DNA from: DASQBT01 sp963746955
GTDB taxonomy: Bacteria > Pseudomonadota > Gammaproteobacteria > Burkholderiales > Thiobacillaceae
DNA: 64,000 nt
Assembly: GCA_963746955.1 (NCBI GenBank)
Contig: CAVVDR010000005.1
Location: 1-64,000, forward strand
Reading direction: 5' to 3'
The notes under the pieces are model-generated. The model ran no database searches, was not told the DNA's origin, and saw only the letters and a list, made by a program, of their open reading frames with translations. This document shows, piece after piece, positions 25,777 to 34,656 of this stretch. Every line of letters starts with the position of its first letter. Positions within the stretch are counted from its first letter, which is position 1. Both the position numbers and the translations under genes were made by a program.

Positions 25777-27783
25777 ATGATGCGAGCGCTGCTTTTCCTG
25801 ATGCTCCTCATCGTCCAACCAGCATGGGCGGAAGAGCAAGCCCATCTGGACTTGGTCGTGCGCCTCGATCCCGGCCACCGGACCCTGGTCGCCCAAGCCA
25901 CCCTGAGCTTTCAGGCCAAGCATCTGAACTTCCGCCTGGTGCCATCCTTGAAGGTGAGGAGTCTCACTATCGACGGGCGCAAACGGCCCTTGCCCCCGCC
26001 AGATGGAGAACCGATTCATCTGGCCCTGGCCGGCGCTGGTCCCCACACGCTCCGGCTGGCTTATCAAGGCACGCTGGGCCGTCTGCTCGACCTCGATCAA
26101 AACGGGGTCCTGAACCACCTGCCGCCCATGGTCGATATACGGGGCAGCTTTCTTCCCGCCGGCAGCGGATGGTACCCGGACCCCGGCGTGCCCTTCAGCT
26201 ACCGATTGAGCCTGCACCTGCCCGCAGGGCAAAAGGGCCTGGTTCCCGGCACTCTGGTGAAAGAGTCGGAACGCAATGGCTACCAGGCGGAATATGTCTT
26301 TGCCCATCCCGCCGAAGGGATCGACCTGATGACCGGGCCGTATGCGGTGACGGAGCGCCTGATTCCCCGACGGGGACGGGTACCCCTGCGGCTGCGCGCG
26401 TGGTTCTATTCAGACATGGCAGACCTGGCGCCCGGCTACCTGAACGACTCGGCCCGCTACATCGCCCGATACAGCGAACTCATCGGCCCCTACCCCTTCG
26501 ACGCCTTCAGTGTGGTGGCCAGCCCTCTGCCCACCGGCTTCGGCATGCCCGGCCTCACCTACCTTGGCCGGGACGTGCTGCGCCTGCCCTTTATCCGCGC
26601 CACCTCCTTGGGGCACGAGGTGCTGCACAACTGGTGGGGCAATGGCGTAATCCCCGACTGGGCTACCGGCAACTGGTCGGAAGGGCTCACGACCTTCATG
26701 GCCGACTATGCGTACCAGGAAGATCAGTCGGAAAAAGCTGCCAGAGCGGCGCGCCTGGCCTGGTTGCGTGACCTGGCCGCCGTGCCGGAGGCGGAGGACA
26801 CTCCCCTCACCGCTTTCACCGCCCGCCGCCACGGCATTTCCTCCATCGTGGGCTACGACAAGGCGGCCATGGTGTTTTTCATGTTGAGGGATGAGATCGG
26901 AGCCGATGCCTTTTCCAAGGGTCTCCGCCTGTTCTGGCAGCGCTTTCGCTTCAGGCGCGCCGGCTGGACCGATCTGGAAAAAACCTTCGCCGAGGTGGCA
27001 GGCCGGGATCTGGTTGCCTTCTTCCGGCAATGGGTAGAGCAGGCCGGAGCACCGCGCCTGAAACTCAGCGATGCCCGCTGGGCCGAGGGCAACCTGGACC
27101 TGACCCTGGAACAAGCCGGCCCGCCGTACCAAATGCACGTGCCCCTGCGCCTGCTGGTCTACCCGGACCAGACGGAAACCCGCTGGGTGGAAGCAAAGGA
27201 AGCCTCCACGCACATCAGCCTGCTCGCGCCGAAGTTGGTCCAGGCGGTGGAACTGGACCCGGATTTCCGACTCTGGCGACGCTTGGAACCGAACCACTTT
27301 CCGCCCATTCTGCGGGAGGTGTTTGTGGCACCCAAGGTGGGCCTGTTGACGGTGGGAGATAACATGGAAGAACCCGCCACGTCCTTGGCAGAACGCCTGC
27401 TGGATGCCCGACCCGCCCTCCTTCAAGCCGCCGGATCAGGTCTGCCTGGGAGCGACCCCGTGCTGATCGTTGGCCAGACCGACCGGGTCAACGATCTGCT
27501 GTCCCGACTGGGCCTGCCCCCCTCGCCGCCCCAAGTTACAGGCAAAGGCAGCGCCCGGGTCTGGGTGGCCCGGAATGAGTCGGGACGCCCCTACGCGGTG
27601 GTCGAGGCTCAGGATGCCGGCGCACTGAAAGCGATGCAACGCCCCGTGCCCCACTATGGGCGCCAGAGCTGGCTGGTGTTCGACGGCGCCAAGGCCACGG
27701 ACAAGGGCATATGGTCGGCCCGAGCCGAACGGATCAGAGTCCGGACACCTGCCATCATGCCGTCCACCGATCTGGCGCATTGA
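25777..27783 (+). CDS. Exported M1-family (gluzincin) metallopeptidase-like protein
   Basis: This 668-residue protein begins with a signal peptide ('RALLFLMLLIVQPAWA'). It has an N-terminal beta domain, then a catalytic domain with HEVLHNWWGN (His280, Glu281, His284) and the third zinc ligand Glu302 in 'NWSEGL', 18 residues on. The exopeptidase motif G-x-M-E-N is replaced by 'GFGMPGLTYLG', so aminopeptidase specificity is doubtful. The last 180 residues form an unrelated region with no family I recognise. It follows the ChaN-PDZ gene. Confidence 0.85.
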   Translation: MMRALLFLMLLIVQPAWAEEQAHLDLVVRLDPGHRTLVAQATLSFQAKHLNFRLVPSLKVRSLTIDGRKRPLPPPDGEPIHLALAGAGPHTLRLAYQGTLGRLLDLDQNGVLNHLPPMVDIRGSFLPAGSGWYPDPGVPFSYRLSLHLPAGQKGLVPGTLVKESERNGYQAEYVFAHPAEGIDLMTGPYAVTERLIPRRGRVPLRLRAWFYSDMADLAPGYLNDSARYIARYSELIGPYPFDAFSVVASPLPTGFGMPGLTYLGRDVLRLPFIRATSLGHEVLHNWWGNGVIPDWATGNWSEGLTTFMADYAYQEDQSEKAARAARLAWLRDLAAVPEAEDTPLTAFTARRHGISSIVGYDKAAMVFFMLRDEIGADAFSKGLRLFWQRFRFRRAGWTDLEKTFAEVAGRDLVAFFRQWVEQAGAPRLKLSDARWAEGNLDLTLEQAGPPYQMHVPLRLLVYPDQTETRWVEAKEASTHISLLAPKLVQAVELDPDFRLWRRLEPNHFPPILREVFVAPKVGLLTVGDNMEEPATSLAERLLDARPALLQAAGSGLPGSDPVLIVGQTDRVNDLLSRLGLPPSPPQVTGKGSARVWVARNESGRPYAVVEAQDAGALKAMQRPVPHYGRQSWLVFDGAKATDKGIWSARAERIRVRTPAIMPSTDLAH

Positions 27784-28023
27784 TGGGGGTATCCGTGGTG
27801 TGGCGAGGAAAGGCTCCCTCCCGCAATATCGTAATGACGGGCGACAGCCGTTGACCGCTTTGCGCGACAATAAATCGCTCCATTTGTTTGAATAACTTTC
27901 CCCGATTCATGAGTGGACTCCTGGCGGTTTGAAACGCCCGCAGTGTTCTCCCCGGCGGGGTTCGCCACGAAGCGGCTTGACTGGAATATCATGACGACAC
28001 TGAGTTGCCGCCTGGGAGATTCA

Positions 28024-29298
28024 ATGATGAAACAATACCTGCGGGATTTGCTGGCGGTGGCGATAACGGGAATCGCGCTAACCATCGCCGGGTGCGGTGG
28101 TGGAGGCGGCGGCACCGATTCCACTACCCCGCGACCCACGGTCATCGTTCCCCCACTTTCGCTTCCGGGGCCAAACGCCGTGGCGTGCAGCAACGTTGCG
28201 CAGGATTTCAGCCGCGTCGCACCCAGTGAGGACGCCAGGGCTTACTGGGATGGCTCACCTTCGGCAGGCGGCGCGCCGCAGTATGTGACGGATCTGCTCA
28301 CTGACCCGGCGGATACTCTTTCAGTCACGGTCACGGCGCCGAACGACTCCAACCTCTACGGGGCGTTTGCCGGAAAACAGGCTTCGTTTGTGTTGCTCGC
28401 CTGCTATCCGACCGCCGCGAACAATCCGCGTGCCGATTATCCGCTGCCAGCGGGCAGCGTCGTGCCGCACATGCAGACCGGCGCGGATCCACCGCTATTC
28501 GCTGACGCCACGGCTCGCTATCCGATGCTCGTGTTTTCGCATGGCTTGAACAGCAGCCCGCTCTCCAGTGATGATATTGCGGCGATGTCGGTATTCGCCA
28601 GCTACGGCTACATCGTCGTTGCCCCTTTTCACGGCGATCCGCGCTTCGCCAACCTCAAAGTCGACGACCTCATTGACGCTGTGACGGTTCTGGCGCATCT
28701 AAGCGATTTCAACGCGCTGCAGGCATTGCGCCCGCTATCGATGTCGGCCGCGATCGACCTTATGCTCACTAATCCGCAGTGGCGCGACCACGTCGATCCG
28801 ACACAGATCGGGGGATTCGGGGCGAGCATGGGTGGCGAGGCAATGATGTTGATGGGGGGTGCCAGATTGACGACGACTTACGGACTGTCATCGGCCCAGG
28901 TAACCGTCGATCCGCGTTTCAAGGCGGCAGTGGGCTATGTGCCCTATTTTGGGCAACCTTTCCTGCCAGCGTTCGGGCGCGACCAGCAGGGACTCGACGG
29001 CGTTACGCTGTCGTATCTCGCCATCAGCGGGACGGCGGATACGACCGCTCCGATCATCATGACGCGGCAAGGCATGGCCCGGCTCTCGGGGACGCGCGAA
29101 CTCGTCGAGCTGGTCGGTGTGAAACACGAGTTCGATGTGGCATCGACCAACGATATTTTCACCTGGGCGCTCACGTTTCTCGACGCGGAGGTTCGGGGCA
29201 ATCAGGCTGCGCGCCAGCAGTTGTCGACAATGGCGAGCGTCGCAGGCGGGGGCGACGATCGCGTGGTGATTCCCTATAACGGCCTCACTTCGTTCTAG
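28024..29298 (+). CDS. Alpha/beta-hydrolase lipoprotein
   Basis: The protein (424 residues) has a lipoprotein signal ending 'ALTIAGC', a glycine-rich linker, and an alpha/beta-hydrolase fold of the platelet-activating-factor acetylhydrolase type. 'MLVFSHGLNSSP' gives the oxyanion region and 'GGFGASMGGE' the nucleophile elbow (GASMG). A histidine near 'VELVGVKHEFD' could complete the triad. It should be anchored in the outer membrane facing the periplasm. The start at 28024 has GGGAGA six bases upstream; the in-frame extension to 27913 lacks a site. It stands alone. Confidence 0.82.
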   Translation: MMKQYLRDLLAVAITGIALTIAGCGGGGGGTDSTTPRPTVIVPPLSLPGPNAVACSNVAQDFSRVAPSEDARAYWDGSPSAGGAPQYVTDLLTDPADTLSVTVTAPNDSNLYGAFAGKQASFVLLACYPTAANNPRADYPLPAGSVVPHMQTGADPPLFADATARYPMLVFSHGLNSSPLSSDDIAAMSVFASYGYIVVAPFHGDPRFANLKVDDLIDAVTVLAHLSDFNALQALRPLSMSAAIDLMLTNPQWRDHVDPTQIGGFGASMGGEAMMLMGGARLTTTYGLSSAQVTVDPRFKAAVGYVPYFGQPFLPAFGRDQQGLDGVTLSYLAISGTADTTAPIIMTRQGMARLSGTRELVELVGVKHEFDVASTNDIFTWALTFLDAEVRGNQAARQQLSTMASVAGGGDDRVVIPYNGLTSF

Positions 29299-29641
29299 AA
29301 AGCCATTGCTCATGTTCACCAGTGCGCCGTAGTTGTACGGGATCTCCGGGGCATGCCAAAGAAAATGACCCGATCGCCCAGCGGTGCCCTTACCCGTTAA
29401 TTTCCCGACTTGCGCGCTAAGTTGATCCAGGCCGGCTCGAAATTTCGATCTTCCAGCGTGGCCGGTCTTCCGTCAGCCACTGTCAGGCCGCCCAATGTCA
29501 CGGTTGGGAAGGCCTCGTGGGAAGGTCAACATTTGCTTGCATTCATGCTGGGTTGGGAACCGCTTCCATGTCAATGCTTCAGCCCGCGCGCCAGAGAACG
29601 GGCTGGTCCAATGTGCTATGTTGAATTTGGAGGTGCCCAAG
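29299..29641. other. No convincing gene
   Basis: About 340 bases between the hydrolase and the BON-domain gene. Short frames occur but none is recognisable. The last 30 bases contain the ribosome binding site (GGAGG at 29629-29633) of the BON-domain gene. Confidence 0.5.
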
Positions 29642-30376
29642 ATGCAAAATGGAAATCCAATCCTCAGAGCCGCGCGCGCGGCGCTTGAATGCGAGCCGCG
29701 GATCAATCTGCATCGCTGGCCGCTTCATCTCGACATGACGGACGACAACGCTTTGGTGCTGGAGGGCGACACGGGGAGCATTGCCGCGAAAAAACTGGCC
29801 CTCGAACTGGCGGGTTCGCTGCCAGACGTGCGCGGAGTGGTCGACCGGCTGCACGTGGCACCGGCGGAACGCAAAACGGACGGCGAGATCCTGGCGGCCC
29901 TTGAAGCCATATTGCTCGAATCCCGCGAATTGAAAAACTGTACGCTGCGCGTGATGAAGAAGGGGCGAATCAGCACGCTGCATCAGGGCAGCGTCGATAA
30001 TGCCAGCGGCGATGTCTGGGTCTCGGTGAACGAAGGAGTGGTGACCCTGGATGGCTGGGTCATCAGCCTTTCACACAAGCGCATGGCGGGTGTGCTGGCT
30101 TGGTGGGTAACGGGTTGCCGCGATGTGGTGGACGGACTGGAAGTGGTGCCCCAGGAACAGGACAACGACGGCGAAGTCGACGACGCCCTGTCCTTGGTGC
30201 TGGAAATAGACCCGATGATCCCCCATCCTGACCAGATCCATGTCCATACCCGCAATTCTGTCGTCACCCTGGAGGGGCTGGTCAGCACCCAGACGCAAAG
30301 AGCCCGAGCCGAACAGGACGCCTGGTGCCTGTTTGCGGTGGACAATGTGATCAACCATCTTGGCGTGAGCGGGTAG
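29642..30376 (+). CDS. Triple BON-domain protein
   Basis: The 244-residue protein reads as three BON-like repeats of about 75 residues. Each has a short acidic helix ('DGEILAALEAILLE', 'DGEVDDALSLVLEIDP') followed by 'V.V..G.VTL.G.V' strands such as 'VWVSVNEGVVTLDGWV' and 'IHVHTRNSVVTLEGLV'. BON domains bind phospholipid or osmoprotective partners. There is no signal peptide, so this one would be cytoplasmic, unlike OsmY. The start at 29642 is set by GGAGG eight bases before the ATG. Confidence 0.75.
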   Translation: MQNGNPILRAARAALECEPRINLHRWPLHLDMTDDNALVLEGDTGSIAAKKLALELAGSLPDVRGVVDRLHVAPAERKTDGEILAALEAILLESRELKNCTLRVMKKGRISTLHQGSVDNASGDVWVSVNEGVVTLDGWVISLSHKRMAGVLAWWVTGCRDVVDGLEVVPQEQDNDGEVDDALSLVLEIDPMIPHPDQIHVHTRNSVVTLEGLVSTQTQRARAEQDAWCLFAVDNVINHLGVSG

Positions 30377-30556
30377 AAGACCGCCAGAGAGTGAATTGTC
30401 CATTCTCTTCGGGCAGCTTCACGCAGGATTCGACATGACCACGCCGGGTACGCCAGGGAGCCATCGACACCATTATCGTATGGCCGCCACCGCATCAAGA
30501 TTTTGCGCCACTTCCGTTTTCGTTTCGTGTCCAAGCGATTCCGGTAACTTTGCTGC

Positions 30557-31060
30557 GTGAACAATGTGACCCGCCCTCCCCGTGCTGCGCGCCAGGCCCC
30601 GACCGAGCTTGAGGTGGTGATCGAAGTCCCGCGCGGAAGCTTTCTGAAACGTGGTTCCACGGGGCAAATTGATTTCATCTCACCCCTGCCCTGCCCATAC
30701 AACTACGGCTCAGTGCCGGCTTACATCGGACTGGAAGGCGACCTGCTGGACGCGTTGGTCCTTGGGCCGCGTTTGCCTCGCGGTACGCGGATTCGGGTCC
30801 GGGCGTGGGGGGCGGTGACCCTGACTGACCGTGGCATGTCCGACGATAAGCTGATCTGCAGCGCCCACACGGTAGGCCCATCGGAGCGAAGAACCGTGCT
30901 GCGATTCTTTCGCTTCTACGCCAAATGCAAGGGGCTGCTGAATATCTGGAGGCGTCGGCCTGGGCGCAACGCCTGCGAGGGCTGGTGCTCGGCGGGTGAA
31001 GCGATTGCCCGCGCTCAGCCGCGCGACGATACCTGGAAGGGTCCGCAAATCAAGTTCTGA
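30557..31060 (+). CDS. Divergent inorganic pyrophosphatase-like protein
   Basis: A soluble family I PPase hydrolyses pyrophosphate using Mg2+. This 167-residue protein keeps 'VVIEVPRGSF' (Glu), 'YNYGSVP', an aspartate pair in 'GLEGDLLDALV', and 'LTDRGMSDDKLI', matching metal ligands of the E. coli enzyme. By eye the first Asp of D-x-D-x-x-D is Glu, the counterpart of Arg43 is missing, and the conserved Tyr-Lys pair is Tyr-Ala. The C-terminal part after 'FFRFY' is arginine-rich and diverged. It may be a non-standard or substrate-shifted relative. Start is GTG. Confidence 0.7.
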   Translation: MNNVTRPPRAARQAPTELEVVIEVPRGSFLKRGSTGQIDFISPLPCPYNYGSVPAYIGLEGDLLDALVLGPRLPRGTRIRVRAWGAVTLTDRGMSDDKLICSAHTVGPSERRTVLRFFRFYAKCKGLLNIWRRRPGRNACEGWCSAGEAIARAQPRDDTWKGPQIKF

Positions 31061-31263
31061 CCAGCGCTTGGCTTCCCAGACGCGATCGTCCGGCTGAACC
31101 GGATTAGCCTCGATAGCCTGGAGAAACACGCGAACACCCGGATCTAGGTCATTAACCAGCCATTGCGGGCGAAGCGTGGCAATCCAGTTTGAAAAAAATC
31201 AAAGCCATACCTGACTTGCCTCACCGTTGGAGTCGTCGCAAAGACAAGTCAAACAGCGTCTCC

Positions 31264-32007
31264 TCAGCGCACCCCGCGGCGAAAACGATATCCCTTGTAA
31301 CCGAGTATCACACCATCAGGCGTAATCTCATCCAGGCTGAGGCCGGGCGCCAAGATTTCCCCTTGCCCTGCCATCGCGCCGTTGATCATGACACGGCGGT
31401 CTTTGGGCCTGCTCGAATACGCAAGGAAGGAAATTGAAATGCCGGGAATCTCCTGCTGAATCGAAGCAGGCAATTCATTCAGCGCCAGCACTTTTCGTCC
31501 CTGTTCGGCATCGGAAGGGGCGATCGCATCTTGCTTATTCGGCAATGCGGTAGCCCCCTCCTTCGCCACCACAGTCGCCCCTTGGGCCAAAGCGGGGGTG
31601 GGTTCGCCGCTGGCGAGCGGGGGCGTTTCCTGTTTCTTCACCGCGCCGACTGACGGAACGGCATATTGGGCTCCTAATGTTGCGCTCCGTGTCAGTTCGA
31701 CCTGTTCCCGCTTTGCGGCCATTTCCGGTGAGACGGACGGCGGCGCTTGCACAATCAGGCGAAGACTCGGTGTGATCGGCTTCGCGGCGATCGGCTCCAG
31801 CGCGGGAACCGGCTGAACGGACTGCCATGGCCGCAGCCAGCCGACGGCGATTCCTGTGCAGAGCAGGGCCGCCACAAGTACGCCATTTAGAACAAGCTTG
31901 GACCGTTTGGGCGCTGGCGTCGTCACCTGTGTCGTAAGGAGGGTCGGCGTCACACCACGTTGACGCTGCTGATCGGATTTCTTGAGCGCATCGAGGATAT
32001 ACGACAT
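31264..32007 (-). CDS. gspB: General secretion pathway protein B (GspB-like)
   Basis: The protein (247 residues) starts with the family signature 'MSYILDALKKSDQQRQRG'. One membrane segment ('LNGVLVAALLCTGIAVGWL') follows, then a proline- and alanine-rich periplasmic linker. It ends in the conserved GspB domain 'RRVMINGAMAGQGEILAPGLSLDEITPDGVILGYKGYRF'. It partners GspA in inserting secretin through peptidoglycan. It lies two bases after gspA; no other type II secretion genes are in the window. Confidence 0.9.
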   Translation of the reverse strand: MSYILDALKKSDQQRQRGVTPTLLTTQVTTPAPKRSKLVLNGVLVAALLCTGIAVGWLRPWQSVQPVPALEPIAAKPITPSLRLIVQAPPSVSPEMAAKREQVELTRSATLGAQYAVPSVGAVKKQETPPLASGEPTPALAQGATVVAKEGATALPNKQDAIAPSDAEQGRKVLALNELPASIQQEIPGISISFLAYSSRPKDRRVMINGAMAGQGEILAPGLSLDEITPDGVILGYKGYRFRRGVR

Positions 32008-32009
32008 GG

Positions 32010-33650
32010 CTATTTTTCGCCTCGCTCGCGGAACAGTTTAGGTGCCGCCTGATCCGCGGCGCCAGCCAGGCGCATCAGGGTTTGACGCCCGACGACTCCG
32101 TCGGGTGTCAAGCCTTGGGCGAACTGAAACTGCTTGACCTGACGCACCAGGGGATCGTCGAAGACCAAATCCTTGTCTGTTTTCGCCGTCCCGCCCTGAA
32201 CCTGTGCCAGTTGTCTGCTCAGCCATCCCACGGCCGGTCCGCGATCACCCTGCTGGACGCGTCTTTGCAGGGCCGGCGGCACGCGCCACAGCAAGCTGTA
32301 GTAACCCGACCACTGAGACGCCAAGGCGCCTAGCGCGACTGTCGTGGTCTTGGCGCCAATCGCAAAGCTGGCAGTCTTGGGTCCAAGTGCCGTCAATGTC
32401 GCAAAGAATTCCTGGTCCTGATCATCACGCATCTGCAATACCACCGGGCGGTTCGATTCCCGAAGTTCGGCGAGACCGCCACGGCCAGATCGACAGCGCA
32501 GGCCCAGGCTTTCGGCCTGTAGGCAAGGATCTGCGCCCTGATAATTTGCACCCCATGCCCGAAAAAGTGCAGCGTAAGCCAGCACCTTGCTGCGCGAACG
32601 CGGCTGGTCAGCCGGCCATGCCAAACTGTCCGGCAAGGACGCTTCAGTTCCAACATCACCAGGAACACCCGCCGTTTTCAGCTTCGTTGCCAGCAGGGCA
32701 GGTTTCGCAACGGCTTGCTGCAACGCCAATGCTTTGATCTCCGGCTGGTGCCGCTGAAACGCCGCAAATGCCAGCACACCACCTGCCAGCAACGCCGTGC
32801 CCACTGCGAAAGATCGCCGCACGTTGCGGCGCCGCGCCGACGAGTGATTGAACACCTCACGCGCAGCCTGCTCGAGCGTCGCACGATCGACCCGTTCCTT
32901 GCCTTGCGCGTAAGCGCCCAGAAGTGCGCGGTCGCACAGCAAATTGATGATACGCGGAATGCCGCCGCCAAGTTTGTGCAACCGGCCCATGAGCGCAGGC
33001 GGAAACAATTGCCGCTGCGTACCCGCAACCTCCAGGCGATGCCGGACATAGGCCGCGACTTCCGGTTTGGTCAGCGTACCCAGGTGGTAGCGCGCGACGA
33101 TGCGCTGCGCAAGCTGACGAAGTTCCGGACGCTCCAGCATCGTGGCCAGCTCGGGCTGGCCGATCAGAATGATCTGCAGCAACTTGCGCTCGTTGGTTTC
33201 CAGGTTTGTCAGCAGCCGCATCTGTTCCAGCACATCCGCGGAGAGGTTTTGCGCCTCATCGATGATCAGCACGGAGTGGCGGCCTTTGGCATGGGCGTCG
33301 AGCAGATGAGCATTGATGCAATCCACAAACACCTTGATGCTGGTGTTGCCGGTTGGGCAATCGATGCCGAATTCGAGGCAGATTGTCGAGAGCAGTTCTT
33401 CCACCGTCAGTCTGGGGTTGAAGATGTAGGCGACGTCGCAGGACGCTGGAATTTGCTCGAGCAGGCACCGGGATACGGTGGTCTTGCCCGTCCCCACTTC
33501 GCCTGTAAGCAGAACGAATCCCCCTTCGCCATTCACCCCGTACAGCAAATGAGCAAGCGCCTCCTGATGGCGCTGGCTCATGTAAAGATAACGCGGCGCC
33601 GGCGCAATGGAGAAAGGCGCCTCGGCGAGGCCAAAGTAACTCAGATACAT
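32010..33650 (-). CDS. gspA: ExeA/GspA-type AAA ATPase with peptidoglycan-binding domain
   Basis: This 546-residue protein starts 'MYLSYFGLAEAPFSIAPAPRYL', the ExeA hallmark. An AAA ATPase follows with Walker A 'LTGEVGTGKTTVSR' and Walker B 'VLIIDEAQNL'. A membrane segment near residue 280 ('FAVGTALLAGGVLAFAAF') is followed by a C39-like/uncharacterised periplasmic stretch. A peptidoglycan-binding domain closes the protein ('DDPLVRQVKQFQFAQGLTPDGVVGRQTLMRL'). GspA and GspB form an energised complex for secretin assembly. The gene pair is divergent from the DUF4202 gene. Confidence 0.9.
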   Translation of the reverse strand: MYLSYFGLAEAPFSIAPAPRYLYMSQRHQEALAHLLYGVNGEGGFVLLTGEVGTGKTTVSRCLLEQIPASCDVAYIFNPRLTVEELLSTICLEFGIDCPTGNTSIKVFVDCINAHLLDAHAKGRHSVLIIDEAQNLSADVLEQMRLLTNLETNERKLLQIILIGQPELATMLERPELRQLAQRIVARYHLGTLTKPEVAAYVRHRLEVAGTQRQLFPPALMGRLHKLGGGIPRIINLLCDRALLGAYAQGKERVDRATLEQAAREVFNHSSARRRNVRRSFAVGTALLAGGVLAFAAFQRHQPEIKALALQQAVAKPALLATKLKTAGVPGDVGTEASLPDSLAWPADQPRSRSKVLAYAALFRAWGANYQGADPCLQAESLGLRCRSGRGGLAELRESNRPVVLQMRDDQDQEFFATLTALGPKTASFAIGAKTTTVALGALASQWSGYYSLLWRVPPALQRRVQQGDRGPAVGWLSRQLAQVQGGTAKTDKDLVFDDPLVRQVKQFQFAQGLTPDGVVGRQTLMRLAGAADQAAPKLFRERGEK

Positions 33651-33795
33651 GGAGATGGTAGAAGACGTGCGGAGCGCAGCTTATTTTACGCTGATCGCCG
33701 AGCCATTGTAAGAATCGGCATGGAACAGGATTGATCAAAAAGAGAGGTTGGGCATTGCATAATATCAATTATGTCGGACTACCGAAGCAAGAAAA

Positions 33796-34392
33796 ATGAT
33801 CGAAAACCCGGAACGTTTCAACGAGGCCATTGCGCTGTTCGATGCCGCCAATGCCGAGGACCCCAATCAGGATCAGGGCCAGCCAAAGGAATTGCTTTAC
33901 GCCATCCGCATGTCGGAAATGATCGGCCGCTTCGCGCCTGATGCTTCCGAGGTTGCGCAACTCGCGGTGCGCGCCCAGCACATCAGGCGCTGGACGGTGC
34001 CGCGCAACAGCTACCCGATGACCAAGGACGGCTATCTTGCCTGGCGCAGTGGACTCTACAAGTTTCACGCGGACACGGCCGGCGAACTTATGCGCGAGGC
34101 CGGCTATGACGCGGCGATGATAGAACGCGTGAAGAAGGCCGTTGGCAAGCGTGGTATCAAGACCAATCCGGACACGCAATTGCTGGAAGATACCGCCAAC
34201 CTTGTATTCATCGAACACTACATGCTGGCCTTTGCGGGCAGCAAGCCCGATTACGACGAAGCCAAGTGGCTGGACATCATCCGCAAGACATGGGGCAAGA
34301 TGTCAAGAAGCGCCCGCGCATTTGCATTGTCCGGCAAAATCAGGCTGCCAGAGCCGCTTGTCCCACTGATCACCAAGGCAGTCAGTGACTAG
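33796..34392 (+). CDS. DUF4202 family protein
   Basis: This 198-residue all-helical protein matches my memory of DUF4202 over its whole length: 'RFNEAIALFDAANAEDPN', 'AVRAQHIRRWTVPRNSYPM', 'YLAWRSGLYKFHA' and 'DTQLLEDTANLVFIEHY'. The conserved His-Arg and Glu-Asp residues suggest an HD-like metal site. The function is not known to me. It is divergent from gspA and followed by the htpG heat-shock promoter. Confidence 0.85.
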   Translation: MIENPERFNEAIALFDAANAEDPNQDQGQPKELLYAIRMSEMIGRFAPDASEVAQLAVRAQHIRRWTVPRNSYPMTKDGYLAWRSGLYKFHADTAGELMREAGYDAAMIERVKKAVGKRGIKTNPDTQLLEDTANLVFIEHYMLAFAGSKPDYDEAKWLDIIRKTWGKMSRSARAFALSGKIRLPEPLVPLITKAVSD

Positions 34393-34593
34393 CCCTTGGG
34401 CCAGGCAGGACGAGCCAGGCTCTTGGCACTCCAAAAGAATCGCTCGCGCCATGAACCGCCACCCAGCCGGCCTGCTGCAGCGTTCATATCCTTCCAGCGA
34501 CAGGCATCGCCTGACAAGACTCTCATTCAGGGCCATCGTCCCAGGCTTCGCAGAATGAGTGACTGCGTTCCCTTTCGGACGAACCCTCAGGCC

Positions 34594-34621
34594 CTTGAAA
34601 TCTCCTTCGCTGCCCCCAATT
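34594..34621 (+). promoter_or_regulatory. Probable heat-shock (sigma-32) promoter of htpG
   Basis: CTTGAA (34594-34599) is followed after 14 bases by CCCCAATT (34614-34621), close to the CTTGAA/CCCCATNT consensus. It lies 35 bases before the htpG ATG. No Shine-Dalgarno sequence is obvious between them. Confidence 0.6.
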
Positions 34622-34656
34622 GCCACCCCGTTGCAAACAACTGAACAAACACCACC

